A stretch of DNA of 64,000 nt from Helicoverpa zea. Lineage: Eukaryota; Arthropoda; Insecta; Lepidoptera; Noctuidae. This document shows, piece by piece, positions 34,855 through 45,215 of the stretch. The translations under genes and the position numbers were made by a program. Numbering within the stretch: position 1 is the stretch's first letter; every line of letters starts with the position of its first letter. The stretch is from assembly GCF_022581195.2 (NCBI RefSeq), contig NC_061452.1, forward strand, positions 9,307,501-9,371,500. The letters are read 5' to 3'. The notes under the pieces are model-generated. The model was not told the origin of the DNA. It ran no database searches and saw only the letters and a list, made by a program, of their open reading frames with translations.

Positions 34855-36028
34855 ATTTTCGCACATTTTTATTCTATTTACTTTGTTTGAAAAATTCATT
34901 TTTTTATTTTTACGTATTTTTCTTTTTTCTTTGTGTTAATGGACATATATTAACCAGTATATTAACGCATTTCATTTAATGTGATTATGAACGACACACC
35001 CGATATATCGTTAACAAGAAAAATACTTATGTTGTCTAATAGTTAATCTCTACATAATTAACGACCAACTTTGTTAATAGACATTGATGATAAAGCATCG
35101 AATAGGTTATCATCGTACACATTTCACTGGGATGTAAATACGTTTTATGGGTAATTGGGACTTACGTTTTTCTTCAAGGAATGGGGCGTAAAATAACATT
35201 AGCTGGCGATAAACCTCCCTGCCTCTACCATAGATTTACGCTTACCACAAAAAAGGTTGTAACAAGGATACCATACTCAATGAGTAAATGATGGTGATCG
35301 TATTACAATTTCACTACACAGGTAAATACTGAATGTGGGTCGTAGAATAACATACCCCATTTCCTCATTTATAGGGGGTATCATAATAACGCGCAGCTGA
35401 AATAATATTTAAAGAGATGGGATTAGGTACTGGAGAATATCTTATTTCTTGCGGAAGTAAGGTCCCTCTTCGGGGTCAATCTTTGATGTTTTGTGGGTGG
35501 AATATAAAATTGAGTATTTTACAGCATTTTTTATTGTAATTCAGGAAGATTTCAATTTACGGGAACCGGTAGAAAACGGTAGAATGATAGAATGCCAGGT
35601 AGGTAAGTATCCGATACAGATATCATGGCTGAGGAGAAAAACAAATAAATAATAAAAGGAAAAGAAAATAATTAATAATTATTTCCTTCTCAGTCACCAA
35701 ACCAATATGGACCTTATTTCAATACCTACACCATTGCTAAGATGACGTTTCATCAATGGTATATTTCAAGTTGTTGCCAAAAATATTTATTTCCACTATC
35801 GTCTTTCACATCTACTTCACGAGCATCTCACACAATAACAAACCCCCTTGGAATAGTTTCAGTTTTGATTACGGTTATATTACAGACGAATTAACGCTTT
35901 GCCTATTAAACTCCCCTCCGCAGTACTAAAGTGTTCACTAAGTGATTTATCGAACAATTTAAGTTGTCCACAACACATTTGAATTAATTTTATAGTGCCT
36001 GCACAAACCTACATTTTATTATTATTAT
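34855..36028. other. No gene recognised
   Basis: AT-rich intronic sequence ending in a (TTA) tract at about 36016-36028 that borders the LINE. Confidence 0.55.
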
Positions 36029-36108
36029 TTCTTGTTATATTTTTTATTCTCCCTGGTGGGGGTAGAAGAATCTGGTCACACGGGCCTTAGCCAAGCGTGA
36101 TCAGGGGT

Positions 36109-39100
36109 TTAGGTGATACAGTAGGTAGATGAAACAGAAGATGTAGTGAGAAATTTTCTCGTGATTCGGCATGTGTTAAGTATAACGGCTTTCTGGATTG
36201 TTTGGGTTATGTATTGTGGGATCTGTAGTAGGTCTAGGCTGCGTTTAAGGCTCTTTGGCACAACCTCCGTTGATGATATGACTATCGGGACTATATGTAT
36301 AGTTTGTGCCTGCCATTGACGTTTGAGTTCTATTGCTAAATCTTGGTACTTTGTTAGTTTATCGGCTATTGTGGGTTGGACGTTATGGGTATTTGGGATG
36401 GCTATATCTATAAGGTAAGCGTTTTTGTTATTTTTATCAAATAATGTAATGTCGGGTCTGTTGAAGTGTATAGTCTTGTCGGTAATGATGGTCCTGTCCC
36501 AATATAGTCTGTGGCTATTGTTTTCGAATGTTGTGCTCGGTTTGTATTTGTAATATGCAGTTTTCCTTTCTATGAATTTAAGTTTATGTGCAAGGTGCTG
36601 GTGTACTATGGATGCTACCTGGTCATGTCGGTGTTTGTAGTCAGTCTGTGCCAGTGATCTGCAGGCAGACGTGATATGTTGTATGGTTTCGGGGGTTGAG
36701 TGGCAGCGTCGACACGTGTCTGTGAGAAGGTTAGGGACCCGCATTATATGCTTCTGGTAGTTGCGGGTATCGATGACTTGGTCCTGGATTGCCATCATGA
36801 AAGCCTCAGTCTCAGGGAATAGCTCGCCACGCTGCAGCCAGGCGTTCGACGCTTGTTTGTCGACATGTGGTTGCTGCAGATCGTGGTAGTGCCGTCCGTG
36901 TAGAGACTTCTGCTTCCAAGCGGCAATCTTTTCTTTAACGTCCGTAATCTTCTCTTTTTTTTGTGGGTTTCGGTTTGCTAAATTGAGTGGAGTTAGGTGA
37001 TTGTCTGTTAATGTTACAACGTCGTGTAGCGTTGATTGTTGTGAATGGTGGTAGAAATATTGTCTGAGATTTGTTATTTGTTTGTTATGCAGATTGACTA
37101 TGTCTATAATACCCCGTCCGCCTTCACGTCTCGGTAAAGTCATTCTTTGCACACAGGATCTTGGGTGATGCTTTCGGTGGCTTGTCAGGGTTGTGTTTAT
37201 GGTGCGTTGCAAACTAATTAGGTCACTTTGGGACCAATTTATTATCCCAAAGGAGTACGTAAGGACAGGAATAGCGTAACTATTGATTGCTTTCGAAGCA
37301 TTGCGTGAATTTAATTGTGATCGGCATATAATATTAAGACGGTGTTTAAAATTCTTTTTCAGGTTTACTTTGGTCTCTTTCTGATTGATTTGTCTAGCTT
37401 GCTGAAATCCTAAATATTTGTATGATGCATGTGGTTCTAGGGGTTCAATTACGTTGCCTGAATCTAGGGTGTAATTATTTTGGACGACTTTACCGTTACT
37501 GACAGAGAAGGTTTTGCATTTGTCTATTCCGAATTCCATATGTATGTCATTCGAGAAAGACTGTGTGATGTCTGCAAGACGATGAAGCGAGTGTGTAGTG
37601 TCACTGTAAAGTTTTATGTCGTCCATATACATGAGGTGAGTGAGAATTGTGTGTTTGTGTGGTGCTTCAATAGTGTAACCGAGTTTTGACTTGTTCAGCA
37701 TATGGGAGAGCGGATTTAATGCAAGGCAAAACCATAGGGGGCTAAGTGCGTCCCCTTGGAAGATGCCTCTGCGTATCGGAATTTCACTTGTAGTAGTAGT
37801 CGTGGGTCCGATTGTTTTTAATGTTGTGGACCAATTTTGCATTGAGATTTCAAGGAAATGGATTATTTGCGGGTGTATTTTATATCGTTGTAGAACATTA
37901 AGAAGCCAGCTGTGTGGAACTGAATCGAATGCTTTCCTATAATCTATATACATTGTATTTATATTCTTCTTCTTAGAAATGGCTATTTTCATTGCTATTG
38001 AATCTACTATTAACTGTTCTTTACAACCCTGACTGCGCTTGCGACATCCTTTTTGCTCCTCTGCAAGAATATTATTGTCTGTTGTGATGTGTTTATGTAA
38101 GACTTCTGCAATGCATCCTGTGAGTATCTTGTATATTGTCTGTAGGCAAGTGATTGGACGGTACTTTGCTGGGTTTTGGGAGTCGTTAAGATCCTTCGGT
38201 ATCATGTAAGTTAAACCTTGTGTGACGAAATGTGGCATAGAATTTGGTGTCTGTAGAAAATTGTTAATGTGGTTGTGAAGTTGTGGGTGTAACCTGGTGA
38301 ATTTTTTATACCAATAGTTGTGTATTCGATCACTACCGGGTGCCTTCCAATTATGAGCTTTATTAAGCACTCCCACGAAAACATCTATTGGTATGTGCTC
38401 GAATTGCATCGGTATTATTGTGTCAACTATTTCAGCGTCTGCGTCCAGCCATTCCGCATCAGCATTGTGTCGTACAGGTTCGGACCAGATCCCTGACCAA
38501 AACCTATGTAGTTCATCCGCCGATGGCGTTAGCACCTCTTGTGTGTTTCTGCTTGTATTGTTTTGTGTGTTAGTTGATAGGGTCCTATAAAATATTTTTT
38601 CGTTGTTTACAAACAAAGAATTTTGCTTTTTTCTTAATGTACATGTAACGTATCTTTTTAACCTACTCGAAGCTGCGTTTAGTTTCTGTTTAAGTGTGTC
38701 GAGAAAGTCTTCATTACTCAGATTCGGCTCTTCATGTTGTGAGTGTATTCGATATTTGTTCTTTATAGTGTCTATTAATAAGATTAGCCTATTGCTCCTA
38801 GTACCTTTTGCATATTCTGTCATTCTACTTATATCTCTCCTCAAAGCATCTATCTTCTTTTCGAGTCTCTTCTGCCATGCAGGTATTCTTTTTTGTGTTG
38901 GATTAAGTAGAACATAAGAATCTCTAATTTTAGCCCCGTTGCAGACAGCAGCTGTATAGGCTGCGCAGTAGGTAATGGTATGTGTCATTTCGAAATTTTG
39001 GTCTGCTGTGATATATTCGGGTAGTATGCTTCTATTGATAAAGTCTACGATTTGGGCTAGTTTTTTAGAAGTTTTTTGTTTTGGTATGTAAGGTCGGTCG

Positions 39101-39422
39101 GTAGGATTTATATCACGAAACCTGTCAAGTGCGTTTTTAAACTGATCACTAATGTTTTCAATTTCGTGGGTATTGGGTAACTGATTTTGATGAGACTCTG
39201 GTTCGAGATTCTGAGTAAGGGTTAGACTTGTTTGATTTAGTGAATGTAAAGATGTGTTGTGTAGTGACTGTGACTGTATGTCTTCTATATCTTCTGACTG
39301 TGCTATGTGTTGTGATTGTACTGGAGGATTTTCGGTGTTGTATACATTAATAGCTTCCGCTACTTCATTTCGTATTTCGTCTAGCCTGTGATCTGGTATC
39401 ATTTTATTATTAATTATAAATA
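36109..39422 (-). CDS. LINE polyprotein, C-terminal part: reverse transcriptase and endonuclease
   Basis: About 1100 codons without a stop. Reverse transcriptase landmarks: NWKAPGSDRIHNYW, KYRPITCLQTIYKI, the first catalytic Asp in MYIDYRKAFDSVP (about 37915-37945), RRGIFQGDALSPLWF, and LMYMDDIKLYS with the YMDD box at 37618-37629. The C-terminus has a CRRCHS...H...C knuckle (about 36670-36720) and RPDITLFD followed after about ten residues by LIDIAIP, the PD-(D/E) signature of restriction-like endonucleases used by R2, R4 and Dong elements. The enzyme nicks target DNA and primes reverse transcription from the nick. The first 15 or so codons of the open frame are SINE sequence; LINE coding starts near IINNKMIPDHR. 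The frame matches the upstream part when the SINE and one target copy are removed. Activity untested. Confidence 0.88.
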
Positions 39423-39698
39423 AATTAATAAATAAATAATGTCGCGACACCTTTTCACACACGGTCGGTTAGCCCCATGGTAAGTTATTTATTAACTTGT
39501 GTTATGGGTGCTAACACAACTGATAAACTACATATAGCTACATATATACATATTTATAAATACATATAGTAACACCCAGACCACGGCCAACAAGCATGCT
39601 CATCACACAAATATCGACCGAACCGGGAATCGAACCCGGGACCTCAGGTTCGGCAGTCCGGCTTGGTGACCTTTGCGCCACAGAGGTCGTCAACGCGC
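39423..39698 (-). repeat. tRNA-headed SINE inserted in LINE coding region
   Basis: The minus-strand head has TGGCGCAAAGGTCACC and GGTTCGATTCCCGG boxes, then the body GTGTTAGCACCCATAACACA and a T/A-rich tail. AAATA is duplicated at 39418-39422 and 39699-39703. The same family is found at 6551-7185 and 51735-51885. Confidence 0.85.
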
Positions 39699-40547
39699 AA
39701 ATATCACGCGGAGTTGGTCAGAAATTCTCTGTTCTGATACTCCGTTTAATTCCGGGTGTTCTGTTATAACTGCTTGATGAAGGGGCTGACGATAAGCTGA
39801 TCTATTTTGTTCTATTTCAGTTATTTTGTAGTAGTTTCTAATTATTGATTCATTTTGTTGTGTGGTCCATCTTCGTCTCTGCCCACTGGGTTGTTGAGTG
39901 TTAGTGTGTGTTTGTGTATTTGGTTCTGTGTGGTTTTGATGTAAATAGATGGTGACTTCGTCTTTTATTTGGTCTAGTATTTCTTGTGACAGTAATTTAT
40001 TTCTTATAATAGCCCTGCATTGGTCGCCTAGTCTTTGTCTAGACGCTTGCATATAAGGGAATTTCAGAGAGAATTCAGCGTGAAGCTGTTGAAGATAAAT
40101 GTTATTAGTTTTTAGTTTGGTAGCTATTAAGTACGTGCGCCAGATGAATTTATTCATTTCTTCTGACCACCGTTTTCGCGCACGGTTTGTGCCTGGGGCG
40201 GGTGCAGGTTCAGTGGCGAGTGCCTCCTGCACAACATCCTCAGGCGTAGGCGTATCAGATGATACATGTTGTTGAAGGACTGTATTTTCGTTTAAACTAA
40301 TTGTGGAAGGGGAAGACGATAGTGAAGGGACATAAGAAGCGGTGCTTGGACTGAATGGTTCTATTGGGCTATTTATCCTATCTACTTCTTCATCGGCTGT
40401 AGCATATTGAATGGTGGGAGTCCGCCTGCTCAACTCCTCACCACTGACGGATCGCATGCTGAGACACCCAGCGTCAGCTCCAGGTGTGCCCCGGCGATCG
40501 CCCCCGGGCAGCGGCCCTATACGTTTCTTTTTAGATCTGGTTTCCAT
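39690..40547 (-). CDS. LINE polyprotein, N-terminal part with tandem Myb-like domains
   Basis: The ATG at 40547 (METRSKKKRIG) is the first Met; the frame is open to a stop at 39690 inside the SINE. After a Ser/Pro/Thr-rich arm come two related Myb/SANT-like repeats. The first runs from RKRWSEEMNKFIWRTYL to GDQCRAIIRNKLL, the second from RRRWTTQQNESIIRNYY to SDQLRVIF. Both share a Trp start, a Pro-rich mid part and a (G/S)DQxRxI end. The second is cut by the SINE a few residues from its end. Myb-type domains in R2-like elements bind the target DNA; here they may help choose TAA repeats, which is inference. The last codons before the stop come from the SINE. Confidence 0.8.
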   Translation of the reverse strand: METRSKKKRIGPLPGGDRRGTPGADAGCLSMRSVSGEELSRRTPTIQYATADEEVDRINSPIEPFSPSTASYVPSLSSSPSTISLNENTVLQQHVSSDTPTPEDVVQEALATEPAPAPGTNRARKRWSEEMNKFIWRTYLIATKLKTNNIYLQQLHAEFSLKFPYMQASRQRLGDQCRAIIRNKLLSQEILDQIKDEVTIYLHQNHTEPNTQTHTNTQQPSGQRRRWTTQQNESIIRNYYKITEIEQNRSAYRQPLHQAVITEHPELNGVSEQRISDQLRVIFAR

Positions 40548-40737
40548 ATTGGAGGGGTTGGTTTGGGACCGTTTGTTGGAAGGGTTCGTCAAGGTGTTAG
40601 CGACTTTTAAGTTTGTACCTCCTGGCCTTATTCCAGGGTTGGGTCTAGGTGTTACGACCTCTATATTAAATGCTCATGCCTCCTCTAAGCCCCCCCACCA
40701 CGTCAAGGTGGCCCCACGGGGGGGTTATTATTATTAT

Positions 40738-41840
40738 CTTGTATGTCTCTACCAGACCTCGGGACTATAGAGTCCCGGATTTTTGGGAGGCGAACGTGGG
40801 GCCGAAGCCAACACGCTGAAGCCCTTTTGAGACAACTTTAATGAAATGGTGACACAAAACCGACGATTATCCCTGTATACACTATAGAAATGTACCCAAG
40901 GACAATCCCCGGTTCTGTGCTAAACTATTGCTAACTATGGATGAAAACTACTTGGGCTATTGTGATGGGATGCTAGTGGACTAGGAATGGGGAAACTACA
41001 GGAACTATGGCACCTGCCGATAACAATGTAATAAATACACGTAAAAATGGCAGGTGGAGACTCGCCAACTCACTTACTGGGCCCCCGGGAATCAGTCGCT
41101 AAATCGCAACAAGGGGGCAACAGGTATTATTATTATTTGTATGTCTCTTTCTGACCTCGGGACTACAGAGTCCCGGATTTTTGGAAGGCGAACGTGGGGC
41201 CGAAGCCAACACGCTGAAGCCCTTTTGAGACAACTTTAATGAAATGGTAACACAAAACCGACGATTATCCCTGTATACACTATAGAAATGTACCCAAGGA
41301 CAATCCCCGGTTCTGTGCTAAACTATTGCTAACTATGGATGAAAACTACTTAGGCTATTGTGATGGGATGCTAATGGACTAGGAATGGGGAAACTACGGG
41401 AACTATGGCACCTGCCGATGACAATGTATTAAATACATGTTAAAATGGCAGGTGGAGACTTGCCAACTCACTTACTGGGCCCCCGGGAATCAGTCACTGA
41501 AAAGCAACAAGAGGGCAACAGGGACATGAGCGGCTGAGAAGGGTGAGGATACCTCGGCGGACTTTAAACGCAGATCACGCGCTCCCTGTGGGTCCAGCAT
41601 CACCGGCCCACTCGCCACTTACCACGAGGCACCTACCCTCCGAGCAGGACTAACCTTGCTCTAGCGACTCCACTCTGACCGGCCGATGAAGGCAAGCCAA
41701 GAGGCGGGAGACCTATCCCCCGTCATGCTTCACTCCGGCAAGCCGGAGGTGGGGGACAGTATACTCTCCCTGGAGCACTCGGATATATAGCCCCGCGGGG
41801 TCGCTACTCCCCGTCATCCGCCTCAGATGCCCTGCGGGGC
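40738..41840 (-). mobile_element. TAA-flanked non-autonomous element with duplicated 3' half
   Basis: On the minus strand it begins at a TAA tract (41841-41855) with GCCCCGCAGGGCATCTGAGG, a GC-rich leader, and ends GAGACATACAA before another TAA tract. The 3' part (about 390 bp) is present twice, at about 40738-41125 and 41142-41530. The two copies are nearly identical and separated by a short TATTATTATTAT. No long frame is present. The TAA borders suggest it uses the R4/Dong machinery. It lies directly upstream of the LINE and shares a TAA tract with it. Confidence 0.7.
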
Positions 41841-41912
41841 TTATTATTATTATTAATTTTGTAACTTATTTATTGTACTGACTGCTATTTTAGTTCTGTG
41901 ATAGCAATCGGT

Positions 41913-41969
41913 GATGGCTGGCGTTCGTTGGGCGCGGCCTACATTCAGAAGTTAGAGGAAATGGGCTGA
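41913..41969 (+). pseudogene. LINE C-terminus remnant
   Basis: Eighteen codons, DGWRSLGAAYIQKLEEMG, then a stop. This tail is typical of RTE/Jockey-like LINE polyproteins in Lepidoptera. It lies just right of the (TTA) tract, so the TAA-targeting elements may have landed in or beside an older LINE copy. Confidence 0.5.
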
Positions 41970-41984
41970 TGTGTTGATGATCTC

Positions 41985-44689
41985 AAGTAGTCACAGTGGT
42001 CCCGTAGGAGCTACTCGCGCACCCTGGTAGAAAGTAGTCTAAGTAGAAGCTTTCCTTGATAAATCTTATCGGTACCTATTTACTGTGATTAGCGCGTTCA
42101 AGCAAGCAGACTTTAGCTTTATAACATAGTAAAGATTACCGATAGATTGACAGGTTTCATAAGCTTCTATATTATTACGAATAGCCGATTTCAGGGTACT
42201 TTTGTTAGCGCGATTTATTAATGAACTTCTAAGATTAGACCAACCTCTGATAAGACAAGTTTGTTAAGTTGGAAAATGTACATGGATACAAAAAGAAAAA
42301 ATATAGCTTACATTTCTTAAACGAGCCATAAAAACTGAAGACAAGTTTCAGTCTTACCTACAAATATCTTAAAACTGCGTCTATTGTGTTCTCTCAGCCT
42401 GCAATGTAAATTAGTTTGCATGATGAGAACATAAGCTTCATACAATTTGCTATTGTCTTACAAAGAATCGCTGCCTACAGCTTCTAGCGTCCTACACGTG
42501 TAATATGAAATTTTTCTTACAAAGGTAGATACTATCTTTTTCTTACTATTGTATCAACTTTCCCTTAGGAACTCTAAATAGGTTATGTAGACATGTGTCT
42601 CGAAGGGCTAACGAATAATGTTTATTTATAGATAAGTTATAAATAGTGTTATATTATTTTCATACAGGAGGAAGATTGAGAAACCCACTATGTCCATTTT
42701 ATGAACCACAAAGAGTCTAAAACGTCATCGGCAATACAAATAGTCTTCGAAAATTAAACACTCACCGCTTAATCAACTGCTACACAGATGTTTAAGATCG
42801 AAGAAAATAACAGACGAAACTCAAGCAATATTTGTCGATTAATTTCAAATTTCGAACACAAGCACACATCAAAACTTTTTTTTATATTATGAGCAAATTA
42901 AAATAAAAAGCTTGGAGCAATAAAAGTTGGAAGAGGCGAACTCATAAAACTTTGAGTTCGACCAAAATTCCCAATTGGAGGCTCATTTCATATTCCCTTG
43001 GTTTTTGTCGTTTACCAATCACATTTTTATGGAGAAGCCCTTTCGGCAAATAGTTCAGTGAGTGCGTGATAGATGGTATAGCAAATGTAAAGGCAAATAT
43101 CAATCTTGGTATTCAAATTAGGTAGGAAAAGTATTCTTTGCGTATTCTTTTACTATCTAAAACTTAATATAATGGTACACTTTTTGATTTTGATGCTAAA
43201 AGTTCCCCATAACGAATAAAAATATGGAATGAAGAGTGAATTTTAATGTATTATATTATCAATGAAGATGTGAATAATTTTATGTATGCCAAGAGAGAGG
43301 AACAAATAACAATAAGAAGTAAGTTCTACTAGCAAAACTGGACTGCTGTCTCCAAACCACACATTCTCAAACATAGAATAACTTTATGAAAAGAATATGA
43401 AACTGGCACGCAAAGCAAAGCATACGTTTTGTTTCTATTCTGTGATGCATTGCTGCGTCTAAACTGGACAACAATATATTGTGGTGTTAAAGTGTGCAGT
43501 CGGTGGGCTTTAGAACACATACGGCCCACTCGTTTCAGAGTCGCTACATTTATTCCTACAGTGTATAAGCTTTCTATTTGTTACTACTATGTGTATGCTC
43601 CAAAAATGTTGTCTCTCTTGAACTTCAGTTCTATACATACGTGTATACAAACCGTTTCGAGGTTTCACTCGCGCGCGTCCTGTAAAATGACTTCCCATGT
43701 CAGAATAAAATAAAGCCTGTGACATAAGAGCAACTTGATTTTCTTTTGGTAAATCTTTCCAATAAATCCAAAAAAAATCCTTCTACAAAGTGCCAAAGTA
43801 AAAAAATCTACCTCTATTAATAACTAATCAAATAAATAAACGGAATGAAATATTAATTATATACTAATTCTATATAAATTATTTAATTATTCGTTTGTGA
43901 ACTTATCATTAGTTTACGTAAACTAATTAAAATCACTCATATTTACTACCTATACAAGCTGTTGATTTGCATCCGTGCCATAGCCAAGGACGTAATTATG
44001 CTAATGATTCTCGACCCAAATCAGCAAAAAAATTGGTACGTAAAAATTGGTACGTAATTTTTTTTTCGGAATTCCGTCAGTGTCATCTAGCCGCATTTAA
44101 ACTTGGCGCGTGTGTTACTGGCCTTAAAATCGTGCTGCGCCCTCGCACAAACGCAAACACAAAGCATACGCAACGATCATTCATAAAATTGGATTACTTC
44201 TGAAATACTACGACATTACAATGACAAAAAAGCAGTGCATATTAGCTATTTCCCGTCTACTGTAATTCCAATCGATTATTTACGTATTTTATGACCTCCT
44301 CCTGAAGTATGGCACAAATGCAAATCAACACCTTGTATAAATTATCATTCATATGTTATTAATTGTATTTTGTATAAAAATAAACTATTACAGACCAACT
44401 TCAAGTACAGGACAATCAATTAAGATGAAAACCTTTGCCCAAGTAGACCAGTATCTTACATAAAGGCCTTTCTCGCAAAATAATTAGCTTACGTTGCTTC
44501 CACTAATTATGTCTCGAAAACACAACTATTTGGGCTTCTTGCAGCTGTGAGCTCCTTACTAAGAACGGCCGACATATTTTCAAATAATTTATGATGTTAT
44601 TCTGTAAAAGTCAAAAGGAACTTCATTAAAGATAAATAATTGAAACATTAAGTGACTGTATACTTAAAAATTTTGAAAAAATCCCCGAC
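41985..44689. other. No gene recognised (nAChR intron 1)
   Basis: AT-rich. The 94- and 71-codon frames around 43429-43725 overlap on opposite strands and show no domain. Confidence 0.55.
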
Positions 44690-45215
44690 GGTAAAAATCT
44701 TATTGAAAAATAATAAAATAACTCAAAACCCCCGACTTAACCCAATTATATAGGAATATCCGTCGGGGGCTTGAACATTACTTTGCTGTTTTGCACTAAT
44801 AATGTGGCGCCCCCTAGTGAGTTACAGCCATGACACCTGCCTAAGAACATGGACTCATCGAACACAAACCCGTTATTGAAAACCGCATCAAAATCAGATC
44901 ATTAGTTAAGAATATGGGTGGGAACATTACTTTGCACAAACGCACACACAAACACACAAACTCACAAACACACAAACGCACATCTCTCACCCTAAACGCA
45001 TATAACTGCTCCGTTCCGTCGTGGGTAAAAATATTTTTTTGTTTGTTCTTTTGTTCCCTAAAGGCTACGAAACTACTGAACCAATTTTAAGAATCTTCCA
45101 CTGTTGGAAAACTAAACTCTTTCCGAGTAACATAGGTTATATTTTATCCTGGTACGGATAGCAGTTCCCGCGGGATGTGGGTGAAACCGCGGGAAATCGA
45201 CTAGTCATTGATCAA
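44690..45215 (+). repeat. Dispersed repeat with (CACAAA)n and GCGGGAA end
   Basis: CCCCGACGG/CCGTCGGGG inverted segments (about 44683 and 44760), a CACAAACAC-rich microsatellite (44935-44985), and an end region GTGAAACCGCGGGAAATCGA followed by CTAGT. The CTAGT end could fit a Helitron; an RTE tail is equally possible. Confidence 0.45.

Larger units (their letters stand above)
36029..40724 (-). mobile_element. R4/Dong-type LINE with restriction-like endonuclease, near full length
   Basis: A 4.7 kb minus-strand non-LTR element flanked by TAA repeats on both sides (TTA runs at about 36016-36028 and 40725-40737). It has a 5' leader of about 180 bp, one long coding region split by a SINE, and a 3' UTR of about 80 bp. 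The protein has N-terminal Myb-like repeats, a reverse transcriptase with YMDD, a CCHC knuckle and a PD-D restriction-like endonuclease. This order, and insertion in TAA, match the R4/Dong clade, which uses a site-preferring endonuclease. Apart from the SINE the frame is open. It lies in nAChR intron 1 on the same strand as that gene. Confidence 0.85.

Noticed and set aside
37480..38917. Plus-strand frames of 60-104 codons
   Set aside because: They are antisense to the reverse transcriptase coding region and show no domain.
44935..44990. Possible CRISPR-like or telomeric array
   Set aside because: It is a simple CACAAA-type microsatellite with no spacer structure or TTAGG units.
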